From VFMC01 sp037131575 (GTDB taxonomy: Bacteria; Actinomycetota; Acidimicrobiia; Acidimicrobiales; Ilumatobacteraceae), in the NCBI GenBank assembly GCA_037131575.1, contig JBAXQV010000155.1, forward strand, positions 1 to 7,694: a DNA stretch of 7,694 nt, in the 5' to 3' direction. The translations under genes and the position numbers were made by a program. Each line of letters starts with the position of its first letter. Positions within the stretch are counted from its first letter, which is position 1. The notes beneath the pieces are model-generated. The model was not told where the DNA came from. It was given only the letters and a program-made list of their open reading frames with translations, and did no database searches. This document shows, piece by piece, positions 1 to 5,979 of the stretch.

Positions 1-2
1 GC

Positions 3-488
3 TGCCAAACGCGGCCTGATATCGCTGCACGCCTCGCACACGGTGGTGGGGATGACGCCCCAGCGCATCAATTGCCCGAAGATGACGCAACCAAGGCAGA
101 ACCCGGCGAACGCTTCGAGTGCGGCCGCACCCTGTAGGCCGACGATGAGCACCAGCGCCACCGTGTGGGCACCGAGCAACCAGGCAGTGAGCGCACCGAC
201 GCTGAACACCACACCGATGCCTTGGGCGAACCGCTTCGGCGGGCCGGGTACGAACACATGCTCCTCGCTGAGCCGCGGGGTGATGACCTCGGTGACCACC
301 CGGCCGAGCGGCGAGAAGCGGGGGCCGGCCAGTACACGGGCGATGAAGCCATAGGCCAACGGTACGAGCAACCACCACTGCCGGAACGCCAGGAACGCCA
401 GACACTGCAGCACCACACCCAGCGCCACGAGGCGAGCCGAGGTTTCATTCACCGGATTGGGGAAGGTGAGGTGACGGCGGATTCCCAT
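3..488 (-). CDS. DUF4395 family integral membrane protein (3' end beyond the left edge)
   Basis: Reading the minus strand from an ATG at 488 gives 162 codons open to the left edge, so the C-terminus is missing. The N-terminus carries the family opening NPVNETSARLVAL (residues 11-23). A hydrophobic segment with the usual GPRFSPL follows (about residues 54-62), then PKRFAQGIGVVFSVGA (about 83-98), another hydrophobic stretch, and the hallmark FCLGC near residue 135. A second pair, CEAC, lies close to the edge. These match DUF4395 membrane proteins, whose biochemical role is unknown. In other actinobacteria they often sit beside thioredoxin-like or rhodanese-like genes, so the paired cysteines may be redox active; that is inference, and the neighbour lies outside the window. 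The start is supported by family alignment and by a -10 box 6 nt upstream with no Shine-Dalgarno. It is divergent from the racemase-like gene. Identity as DUF4395 is fairly secure; function is not. Confidence 0.82.
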   Translation of the reverse strand, partial: MGIRRHLTFPNPVNETSARLVALGVVLQCLAFLAFRQWWLLVPLAYGFIARVLAGPRFSPLGRVVTEVITPRLSEEHVFVPGPPKRFAQGIGVVFSVGALTAWLLGAHTVALVLIVGLQGAAALEAFAGFCLGCVIFGQLMRWGVIPTTVCEACSDIRPRLA

Positions 489-494
489 GCGGTG

Positions 495-523
495 AGGATA
501 TCCCCGGAAATCCGATCAGACAA
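495..523 (-). promoter_or_regulatory. Putative leaderless promoter of the DUF4395 gene
   Basis: On the minus strand TTGTCT (523 to 518) and TATCCT (500 to 495) are separated by exactly 17 nt. The start ATG at 488 follows the -10 box after 6 nt, so transcription would begin at or next to the start codon. No Shine-Dalgarno is visible. The elements match the primary-sigma consensus at four of six (-35) and the key TANNNT positions (-10). This is the best-formed promoter in the window, but it is a sequence reading without expression data. Confidence 0.5.
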
Positions 524-532
524 GTCGGATTT
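508..532. promoter_or_regulatory. Inverted repeat, possible operator between divergent genes
   Basis: AAATCCGA (508-515) and TCGGATTT (525-532) form a perfect 8-bp inverted repeat with a 9-bp spacer. It covers the putative -35 of the DUF4395 gene and lies 47 bp upstream of the racemase-like start. A dimeric regulator site controlling one or both genes is the natural reading. A terminator is unlikely because no gene ends here, although four T residues follow the right arm. No regulator gene is visible in the window. Confidence 0.4.
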
Positions 533-564
533 TGCAGGTTCTGTTCGAATCCGGACAGTACGAG

Positions 565-570
565 TACGGT
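565..570 (+). promoter_or_regulatory. Possible -10 box of the racemase-like gene
   Basis: TACGGT fits TANNNT and ends 9 nt before the ATG at 580, so a transcript would have almost no leader. No convincing -35 is seen 16-18 nt upstream (TGTTCG at 542-547 is weak), and no Shine-Dalgarno precedes the ATG. Tentative. Confidence 0.25.
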
Positions 571-579
571 GAGCCCCCG

Positions 580-1578
580 ATGAGCCTGCGCCTGAGCGTC
601 GACGAACAGGCCTGGCGCGCGCATGTGCATGCCACAGCCAGCGCCACCCGTGCCAGTGGTGCCGCGCTCGTGGCCGTGGTGAAGGGCAATGGCTATGGCT
701 TCGGCCGCCACTTCCTGGCCGCCGAGGTGGCGGGCTGGGCGGAACCTGCGTCGATCGCAGTCGGCACTGTGCACGAACTCGCCGGCCTCGAACTCGCCGG
801 CAACGACCAGGCGAGCAGCCACGACATCCTCGTGCTCACCCCCGGCGTGCACATCGATGTTCCCCTCGGCCCGGGTGTGGTGCCCACTGTCGGCTCGATC
901 GCTCATGTCGACGCGCTCCGCACGGCTGGTTGGCAGGGCCGGGTCACAGTGAAGTTGGCATCGTCGATGCGTCGCTACGGCGTACTTCCCGATGAACTGC
1001 CGTCGCTGCTTTCCGCCGTCGAGCAGGCTGGTTGCGAACCGTGTCGGTTCATGATTCATCCCCCACTCATCGGCGGGCACTACCCCGAATCGGCGGCCGT
1101 CGCCGAAGTGGCCGAATGGCTGGCATATCTACCCCTCGGCGCGGTGGTTTCGGTGAGCCACCTCTCGCCCACCGGTATCGGGGCACTCGTGGCGGCCCAT
1201 ACCGACCACCGCTTCGAACTGCGCCTCGGCACCGCGCTGTGGCTGGGCGACAAGCACATGGTGCAGTTGAACGCCGATGTGCTCGACGTTCGGCCAGTGC
1301 AGGCTGGCGACACCGCCGGATACCGAGGTGCCACCATCGCTGCCGATGGGCACCTGGTGATGGTGTCCGCTGGCTCGGCGCACGGTGTGGCACCGCTCGC
1401 CGACGGTCGCAGTCCGTTCCACTTCGCCCGCCAACGCCTCACACTGCTCGAACCGCCGCACATGCACACCTCGATGTTGTTTGTTCCGTCGGGGCAGGAA
1501 TGCCCTGGCGTCGGCGACCGGGTCGATGTACAACGGCCTCTCATCAGTACCGCCGTCGACGAATGGGAGTGGCGATGA
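580..1578 (+). CDS. Alanine racemase-like PLP-dependent protein (fold type III)
   Basis: The protein has 332 residues, somewhat shorter than classical alanine racemases (about 360-380). Near the N-terminus VVKGNGYGFG (33-42) corresponds to the PLP-lysine signature (V-K-A-N-A-Y-G-H-G in Alr), making K35 the Schiff-base lysine. LRLGTALWLG (R215) matches the Alr VRPGIxLYG region that contacts PLP, and AGYRG places a tyrosine (Y248) where Alr has its second catalytic base. A C-terminal EPPHMHTSMLFVP plus GVGDRV matches the end of the Alr beta domain. The fold and catalytic set therefore look intact, but the signature differs (G for A, F for H), as in a divergent actinobacterial Alr-like group of unproven substrate. 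I chose the ATG at 580 because the family starts with a short LRLxVDxxxWRAH stretch; an ATG at 532 would add 16 unlike residues. The last codons overlap the next gene (ATGA), implying coupled expression. It may racemise alanine or another amino acid, or may be non-canonical. Confidence 0.82.
   Translation: MSLRLSVDEQAWRAHVHATASATRASGAALVAVVKGNGYGFGRHFLAAEVAGWAEPASIAVGTVHELAGLELAGNDQASSHDILVLTPGVHIDVPLGPGVVPTVGSIAHVDALRTAGWQGRVTVKLASSMRRYGVLPDELPSLLSAVEQAGCEPCRFMIHPPLIGGHYPESAAVAEVAEWLAYLPLGAVVSVSHLSPTGIGALVAAHTDHRFELRLGTALWLGDKHMVQLNADVLDVRPVQAGDTAGYRGATIAADGHLVMVSAGSAHGVAPLADGRSPFHFARQRLTLLEPPHMHTSMLFVPSGQECPGVGDRVDVQRPLISTAVDEWEWR
1565..1569 (+). promoter_or_regulatory. Ribosome binding site GGGAG for the downstream membrane protein
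   Basis: GGGAG lies 5 nt before the ATG at 1575, inside the final codons of the racemase-like gene. It decides the start of the second gene and contrasts with the lack of a Shine-Dalgarno before most other genes here. It fits translation of the internal gene from a shared mRNA. Confidence 0.55.
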
Positions 1579-2753
1579 ACACCTCGAACGCTCCCGCCAA
1601 CACTGCATCAGGTGCCATCGCGGGCAATGCACCCGGGCCGTACACCTACCATCCGCGCAGCGGCCGACGCCGGTTGGTGGGGCCCGACGTAACCCGAGCC
1701 CTGGCACTGATCGGCGTGGTCATCATGAACTACCACGGGTTCATGGACGAGAACTTCGGGCACGCGGTGCCGGGGTCGAGTTTCATGACCCGACTGTTCG
1801 ACCCATGGACCGGCGTATTGAGCACCCGCTTCGCCGCCACCTTCGTGTTCGTTGCCGGTGTGGGCGTCACCCTGCTCACGAACCGGTCGCGGCTGGCTCG
1901 CGACCGGCAGGCCATCAGCGCCGACCGGTGGCGACTCGTCCGCCGCGGCGCGCTGCTCTACGGCTTCGGCATTTTCTTCGATTGGGTCTGGGCAGGCACG
2001 ATCTTGCCCTACTACGGAGCGATGTTCATCGTGGCAGCTCTGCTGTTCACCCTTCGCTCGCGATGGATCGCTCTGGTGGGTGTGGTGGCCACGGCGAGCG
2101 CTGTGTCCATCCAGTGGTGGGCCGTTCCGCGCATCTACGCCGGCAACTACCCGTACTGGTTGTTCGGCCCCAACACCTTCAGTGAACACATGCCGCGCGG
2201 GTTGCTGTACGACGTGTTCGTGAACGGCACGCACCCACTGCTGCCCTGGCTCGCCTTCCTGTGCGCCGGCATCATCATCGGTCGCGCTCTGCCTGCGGTG
2301 CCCTATGTGCGCCTTGCACTCGGCGGGGTGGCGCTCACCGCAGTGTGTTACGCCATCAACCACTGGGTCACACCCCAGATGTCGAGCTACCGGCTCAGCC
2401 AAGCGATCCTGTCCACCCAACCATTCTCACGCGGCCTGCTCTACGTGCTGTGCACACTCGGCTCGTCGGTGGCGGCGTTCTGCATCGTGTCGCTGGTGGC
2501 TGAACGTTTCGCCAGCAGTTTCGTCGTACGCGTCTTGCAACTTGCCGGGCAGACCAGCCTCACGCTCTACGTGGGCCACGCCTATTTCTACAAAATCGCC
2601 GATGCGCTCGGTTTCGTGCAGCCCACCGGGCTCGGCCGATCGCTCACCCTGGCGTTGGTGTACTGGGTGCTCGCCATCGTGCTGGCCGCACTGTGGCAGT
2701 TCGCGTTCGGTATCGGCCCGGTGGAGTGGTTCTACCGCAAGTTCGGTGGCTGA
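1575..2753 (+). CDS. Multi-pass membrane protein, YeiB/DUF418 or HGSNAT-like acyltransferase superfamily
   Basis: The protein has 392 residues. After a roughly 30-residue polar tail rich in Ala, Asn and Pro comes RRRLVGPDVTRALALIGVV (31-49), the family's N-terminal helix with the conserved Asp-x-x-Arg. About ten hydrophobic segments follow. RFAATFVFVAGVG and the short loop THPLLPWLAFLCAGIIIGR resemble the HGSNAT_cat/DUF1624 and DUF418 core, and a C-terminal LAGQTSLTLYVGHAYF with GPVEWFYRKFGG resembles the DUF418 tail. These families belong to, or sit next to, the acyltransferase-3-type membrane superfamily; the substrate of YeiB-like proteins is unknown. The ATG at 1575 overlaps the racemase stop in ATGA and has GGGAG 5 nt upstream; the frame is open to 1032, but that part is only the shadow of the racemase gene. 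The pairing suggests a joint envelope task, perhaps acyl transfer to a cell-wall or lipid acceptor, which is inference. Family-level assignment is good, activity unproven. Confidence 0.78.
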   Translation: MNTSNAPANTASGAIAGNAPGPYTYHPRSGRRRLVGPDVTRALALIGVVIMNYHGFMDENFGHAVPGSSFMTRLFDPWTGVLSTRFAATFVFVAGVGVTLLTNRSRLARDRQAISADRWRLVRRGALLYGFGIFFDWVWAGTILPYYGAMFIVAALLFTLRSRWIALVGVVATASAVSIQWWAVPRIYAGNYPYWLFGPNTFSEHMPRGLLYDVFVNGTHPLLPWLAFLCAGIIIGRALPAVPYVRLALGGVALTAVCYAINHWVTPQMSSYRLSQAILSTQPFSRGLLYVLCTLGSSVAAFCIVSLVAERFASSFVVRVLQLAGQTSLTLYVGHAYFYKIADALGFVQPTGLGRSLTLALVYWVLAIVLAALWQFAFGIGPVEWFYRKFGG

Positions 2754-2798
2754 ACCCCACCTGCCTGAACCACGCCTGCCTGAACCCGGCCTGGCTCC
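2745..2798 (+). repeat. 15-bp imperfect tandem repeat spanning the stop codon
   Basis: The core CTGAACC recurs exactly every 15 bp at 2750, 2765 and 2780. Units 2760-2774 and 2775-2789 are nearly identical (both begin CCTGCCTGAACC), the first unit (2745-2759) is degenerate, and a partial fourth follows. Because 15 is five codons, each unit puts a TGA in the same frame as the true stop at 2751 (2766, 2781). It fills most of the 47-bp gap between two convergent genes. I see no good hairpin with a T-run. Confidence 0.7.
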
Positions 2799-2800
2799 AC

Positions 2801-4348
2801 TCAGATGCGGCGACCGGCTTCGTCCCAGTAGCGGGCGCGGAGTTGGCGCTTCAGCAATTTGCCGGCCTCGCTGCGCGGCATCGCCGCCACGATGTCGTAG
2901 CTACGCGGCACCTTGTAACCGGCCAACTTCTCTCGGGCAAGCGCGGTGATCGACGCCTCGAGCTCGGGGGTCCACTCGGTGCCCTCGGCCAACTGCAAGG
3001 CGGCCTTCACCCCTTCGCCGAACTCTTCGTCGGGCACACCGAACACCGCCACATCCACAACGGCCGGATGGCCGGCGAGCACCCCTTCGATTTCGGCCGG
3101 GTAGATGTTCACGCCGCCCGAGATGATCATGTCGATCTTGCGATCAGACAGATACAGGTAGCCGTCGTCGTCGAAGTAGCCGATGTCGCCGAGGGTGAAC
3201 ATGCCTGGTTCGCGGTGGGCCTCGGCGGTCTTCGCCGGGTCGCCGAGGTACTCGAAGTCGGTGCCCATGGCATTGCGCACATGGATGACGCCTTCGATGA
3301 AGCCTGCTGCGTTGGGCCCGGCCGGTGCGCCGGTGCCATCGTCTTCGGGCACGATCTTCACGATCATGTTGGCCATCGGCTTGCCCACCGAACCTGGCTT
3401 GGCGAGCCATTCCTCGGCACTGATCTGCGACACCACACCGCCTTCGGTGGCGCCGTAGTACTCGGCGATCTTCGTGCCCCACCAATCGATCATGTCGCGC
3501 TTCACCGTGGGCGAGCAGGGCGCCGCCCCGTGCAGAACGAACTCGAGCGAGGCACCACTGAACGCATCTTTGGCCTGTGGGTCGGCGCGCAACAGGCGCA
3601 CGAACTGGGTGGGCACGAGATGCACGTTGGTGATGGCATGGCGATCGATGAGGTCGAGCGTCTGCTCGGGGATGAACTTGCGTTGCATCACGATCGATGA
3701 TCCGCCGATGAGCGGGAAGAACGAGAACGCCCACTGCGCCGAGTGATAGTGCGGGCCGCAGAGCAAGGTTCGGCCGCGGGCCGGGAAACCGATGTTCACC
3801 ATGCCCGCGGCGATGAGCGAATACACCTCGGGTGGCACATCGGCCGTGAACGCCGAGTTGGTAACACCTTTGGGGCGGCCTGTGGTGCCTGAGGTGTAGA
3901 ACATCACCCCACCCATCATCTGACCCTCGGGTTCGGCAGGGTTGGCGCCCGCGAGCAATGCCTCGTACTGCTCGCCGAAGCTCACCACCGGCACGTTCAC
4001 ACCCGCAGCGGCCGCGGCGTACTCGGGGTCGACGATCACCATGACCGCGCCCGAGTTCTCCACCACGTACTCCACCTCGTCGGCGGCGAAGTGCCAGTTC
4101 ACCGGAACCACCTGGAACCCGGTGTGCGCCGCGGCCATGAGCACCTCGTACACCTCGCGTCGGTTGCCCGACAGCAAGGCCAACCGCTCGCCAGGCACCA
4201 ACCCGGGAACGGCGCGCAGCACCGCGATGAGCCGGTTCACACGATCGTCGAACTGCCCCCAACTGGTGGCACCCGCGTCGTCGATGAGCGCCGGGTCGTG
4301 CTCGGTGTGGGGTGCTGCCGCGATGAGTGAACGAATGAGGGTCGCCAT
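2801..4348 (-). CDS. Acyl-CoA synthetase (AMP-forming, FadD-like)
   Basis: This 515-residue enzyme of the ANL adenylate-forming superfamily should activate a carboxylic acid with ATP and then transfer it to coenzyme A. The core motifs are all present in order: YTSGTTGRPKG (151-161, phosphate-binding loop), YGATEGG (298-304), YLYLSDRKIDMIISGG with Asp402-Arg403 (A8 hinge), GVNIYPAEIE (412-421), and PRSEAGKLLKRQLR, whose K497 is the catalytic lysine of the C-terminal domain. Length is normal and the frame is intact. The acid substrate (medium or long fatty acid, aromatic acid or steroid side chain) cannot be read from the sequence, and no beta-oxidation genes are next to it. The ATG at 4348 lies 9 bp after the stop of the ROK kinase gene, so co-transcription is possible. 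However, TAGCAT ends 6 nt before the ATG and there is no Shine-Dalgarno, so an own leaderless transcript is equally plausible. It converges with the DUF418 gene at its 3' end. Confidence 0.93.
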   Translation of the reverse strand: MATLIRSLIAAAPHTEHDPALIDDAGATSWGQFDDRVNRLIAVLRAVPGLVPGERLALLSGNRREVYEVLMAAAHTGFQVVPVNWHFAADEVEYVVENSGAVMVIVDPEYAAAAAGVNVPVVSFGEQYEALLAGANPAEPEGQMMGGVMFYTSGTTGRPKGVTNSAFTADVPPEVYSLIAAGMVNIGFPARGRTLLCGPHYHSAQWAFSFFPLIGGSSIVMQRKFIPEQTLDLIDRHAITNVHLVPTQFVRLLRADPQAKDAFSGASLEFVLHGAAPCSPTVKRDMIDWWGTKIAEYYGATEGGVVSQISAEEWLAKPGSVGKPMANMIVKIVPEDDGTGAPAGPNAAGFIEGVIHVRNAMGTDFEYLGDPAKTAEAHREPGMFTLGDIGYFDDDGYLYLSDRKIDMIISGGVNIYPAEIEGVLAGHPAVVDVAVFGVPDEEFGEGVKAALQLAEGTEWTPELEASITALAREKLAGYKVPRSYDIVAAMPRSEAGKLLKRQLRARYWDEAGRRI

Positions 4349-4354
4349 GCGGCG

Positions 4355-4360
4355 ATGCTA
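4355..4360 (-). promoter_or_regulatory. Possible -10 box of a leaderless acyl-CoA synthetase transcript
   Basis: On the minus strand TAGCAT (4360 to 4355) is followed by 6 nt and the ATG at 4348. The box overlaps the TAG stop of the upstream ROK gene. No clear -35 is seen 16-18 nt upstream. There is no Shine-Dalgarno, which a gene translated only from a polycistronic mRNA would normally be expected to have. Confidence 0.35.
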
Positions 4361-5266
4361 CTGAGCAGTGCGACGGGCCGAACGACGCAGACCGCGCATG
4401 CCCACCGCGCCTGCGCCGATGAGCGGGCCACGATCTTCGAGCCGGGCCGGGGTGACCCGTGCGCCGCGACTGAAGTCGAGCTGCGCGTGCCGGTCGAGTG
4501 CCGCCTGTGCCGAGTTGAAGAACGTGGCCCCGAACCCCAGGGCCACCGAACCGCCCACCACCACGAGATCGAGGTCGAGCACATTGCACACCGAGGCCAC
4601 GGCGCGCCCCACCAGATCGCCGGTGCGTTGCATGATTTCATACGACGGTTCGGTGGGTGGTCGGCCAGTGATGGCCTCGATGGCCCGGCCCGATGCCTCG
4701 GCTTCGAGACACCCGCGTGCGCCGCACGAACAGCGCCGCCCGTTGGGCTCGACCACGATGTGGCCGATGTGGCCCGCATTGCCGGTGGCACCGTCGAGCA
4801 ACTGTCCGTTCAGCACGATGCCGCCACCCACACCGGTCGATACCACCATCGCCAGGAAGTTCGACGACCCTTGCGCCGCGCCGAGCCAGCCCTCGGCGAG
4901 GGCCAATGATTTGGCGTCGAGGTCGCCGTACACGGGGAGGTCGAATCGTTCGATCAACCGACTGCGCAACGGATAGCCACGCCACACCGGAATGTTGAGC
5001 GGCGACACGGTGGCGCACTCGGGCTCGATCGGCCCGGCCGAACCGACCCCAATGGCGATGGGCCGCCGCTCGTGATGCTCGTGCGCGCGATCGATCATGT
5101 CGCCCACGATGCCGGCCAACGAGTCGAACAATTGCTCGTCGGGCAGCGTGGGGTCGACCTCGATCTTGGTGCGATCGATCAGCTCACCACGCGGCGTGAC
5201 CAGACCTGCGGCGAACTTCGTACCACCGATGTCGACAGCCACGATGACGTCGGAGTCGGCTTTCAC
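4358..5266 (-). CDS. ROK-family sugar kinase (glucokinase-like)
   Basis: ROK kinases phosphorylate hexoses or amino sugars in the cytoplasm with ATP; regulators of the family carry an extra N-terminal DNA-binding domain, which is absent here. Numbering from the furthest-upstream GTG (5296; 312 aa), the motifs are DIGGTK (22-27, phosphate loop), SPLNIPVWRG with N101 (sugar contact), Asp127 in GDLDAKSLALAE (catalytic base position), VSTGVGGGIV (152-161), GNAGHIGH with H179, and the zinc motif C189-x-C191-G-x-x-G-C196. The family's usual Glu in ExGH is His176 here, and Asn before the catalytic Asp is Leu, so the substrate may not be glucose. Starts at 5296, 5275 and 5266 are all GTG. I prefer 5266 (302 aa) because TACCGT ends 7 nt upstream and the 5296 start would leave only 11 bp to the divergent ung start; this choice is uncertain. 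The acyl-CoA synthetase gene follows after 9 bp. Confidence 0.88.
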   Translation of the reverse strand: MKADSDVIVAVDIGGTKFAAGLVTPRGELIDRTKIEVDPTLPDEQLFDSLAGIVGDMIDRAHEHHERRPIAIGVGSAGPIEPECATVSPLNIPVWRGYPLRSRLIERFDLPVYGDLDAKSLALAEGWLGAAQGSSNFLAMVVSTGVGGGIVLNGQLLDGATGNAGHIGHIVVEPNGRRCSCGARGCLEAEASGRAIEAITGRPPTEPSYEIMQRTGDLVGRAVASVCNVLDLDLVVVGGSVALGFGATFFNSAQAALDRHAQLDFSRGARVTPARLEDRGPLIGAGAVGMRGLRRSARRTAQ

Positions 5267-5273
5267 ATCTGTC

Positions 5274-5279
5274 ACGGTA
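5274..5279 (-). promoter_or_regulatory. Possible -10 box of the ROK kinase gene
   Basis: On the minus strand TACCGT (5279 to 5274) is followed by 7 nt and a GTG at 5266, so a leaderless start there would give MKADSDVIVAVDIGGTK. No convincing -35 is seen. If the true start were 5296 or 5275 this match would be chance. Confidence 0.28.
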
Positions 5280-5307
5280 GTGGCACGGTTGGGCACAATG
5301 GTGAACG

Positions 5308-5979
5308 ATGCCTGCCACCGACTGGAACCCGCTGCTGCGCGATGAGTTCGCGAAGCCGTATTGGGCCGCGCTGCAAGCGTTCGTCACGGCAGAGCGCGAG
5401 CACGCCACGGTGTACCCACCACCGGCCGACGTGTTCGCCGCGCTGCACCTCACGCCGTACGCCAGCACGCGTGTGGTCATTCTCGGCCAAGACCCGTATC
5501 ACGGCCCGAACCAGGCGCACGGTCTGTGTTTCTCGGTGAAGCCACCGGTGCCACCACCACCGAGCCTGCACAACGTGTTCACCGAACTCGAGGCCGACCT
5601 CGGTATCGCTCGCCCCACCCACGGCAACCTCGATGCATGGGCACGGCAGGGCGTGTTGCTGCTCAACACCTGCCTCACGGTGCGCGCCGGGGCCGCCGGT
5701 TCGCACGCAGGCAAGGGATGGGAAGTGTTCACCGATGAGGTGCTGCGCGCGGTGAACCGCAAGGAGCATCCGGTGGTGTTCATCCTGTGGGGCGCGCACG
5801 CGCGCAAGAAGAAGACACTCATCGATCTCGACCGACACGTGGTGCTCGAGTCGGCCCACCCGTCGCCGCTCAGCGCCTACAACGGGTTCTTCGGCAGCAA
5901 ACCGTTCAGCCGTACCAACGCCGCGTTACGCGCCGCTGGCCTGGCGGAGATCGACTGGAGGCTCAGCGCTTCTCAGTGA
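5308..5979 (+). CDS. ung: Uracil-DNA glycosylase, family 1
   Basis: Ung removes uracil from DNA, leaving an abasic site for base-excision repair. The 223-residue product has the full family-1 signature: GQDPYHG (60-66) with catalytic Asp62, GLCFSV with Phe75 that stacks on uracil, LLLNTCLTV with the uracil-reading Asn120, and HPSPLS (184-189) with catalytic His184 in the minor-groove loop. Length matches bacterial Ung (about 220-230). The ATG at 5308 is the first in frame, and the family alignment begins within a few residues of WNPLL. No Shine-Dalgarno is evident; CACAAT (5294-5299) might act as a weak -10. The gene is divergent from the ROK kinase with an extremely short gap, and its last 17 bp overlap the 3' end of the convergent membrane-protein gene. 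Nothing suggests transfer or damage. Confidence 0.96.
   Translation: MPATDWNPLLRDEFAKPYWAALQAFVTAEREHATVYPPPADVFAALHLTPYASTRVVILGQDPYHGPNQAHGLCFSVKPPVPPPPSLHNVFTELEADLGIARPTHGNLDAWARQGVLLLNTCLTVRAGAAGSHAGKGWEVFTDEVLRAVNRKEHPVVFILWGAHARKKKTLIDLDRHVVLESAHPSPLSAYNGFFGSKPFSRTNAALRAAGLAEIDWRLSASQ

Noticed and set aside
68..448. 126-codon minus-strand frame at the left end
   Set aside because: It is Arg/Ser/Trp-rich and out of frame with the DUF4395 reading, which shows clear family motifs and runs off the edge.
508..533. Inverted repeat followed by TTTT as an intrinsic terminator
   Set aside because: No gene ends nearby; it lies between two start codons, so an operator is more sensible.
445..1080. 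Minus-strand open frame opposite the racemase-like gene
   Set aside because: The plus-strand gene keeps its PLP motif and family signatures; the antisense product shows nothing recognisable.
1032..1574. Upstream extension of the membrane-protein frame to an ATG at 1032
   Set aside because: This stretch lies inside the racemase-like gene in another frame and is Arg-rich; the ATGA overlap and GGGAG support the start at 1575.
2745..2761. Short hairpin GGTGG-7-CCACC as a terminator
   Set aside because: The stem is only 5 bp and has no T-run; it is better explained by the tandem repeat.
2693..3700. Long open frame on the plus strand opposite the acyl-CoA synthetase (335 codons)
   Set aside because: It lies antisense to a gene with complete ANL motifs; its translation is rich in His, Gly and Arg with no recognisable domain, as expected of a GC-rich shadow frame.
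3144..4589. Long minus-strand open frame (481 codons) across the synthetase and kinase genes
   Set aside because: It is a different frame of two well-supported genes, very Arg-rich and without motifs.
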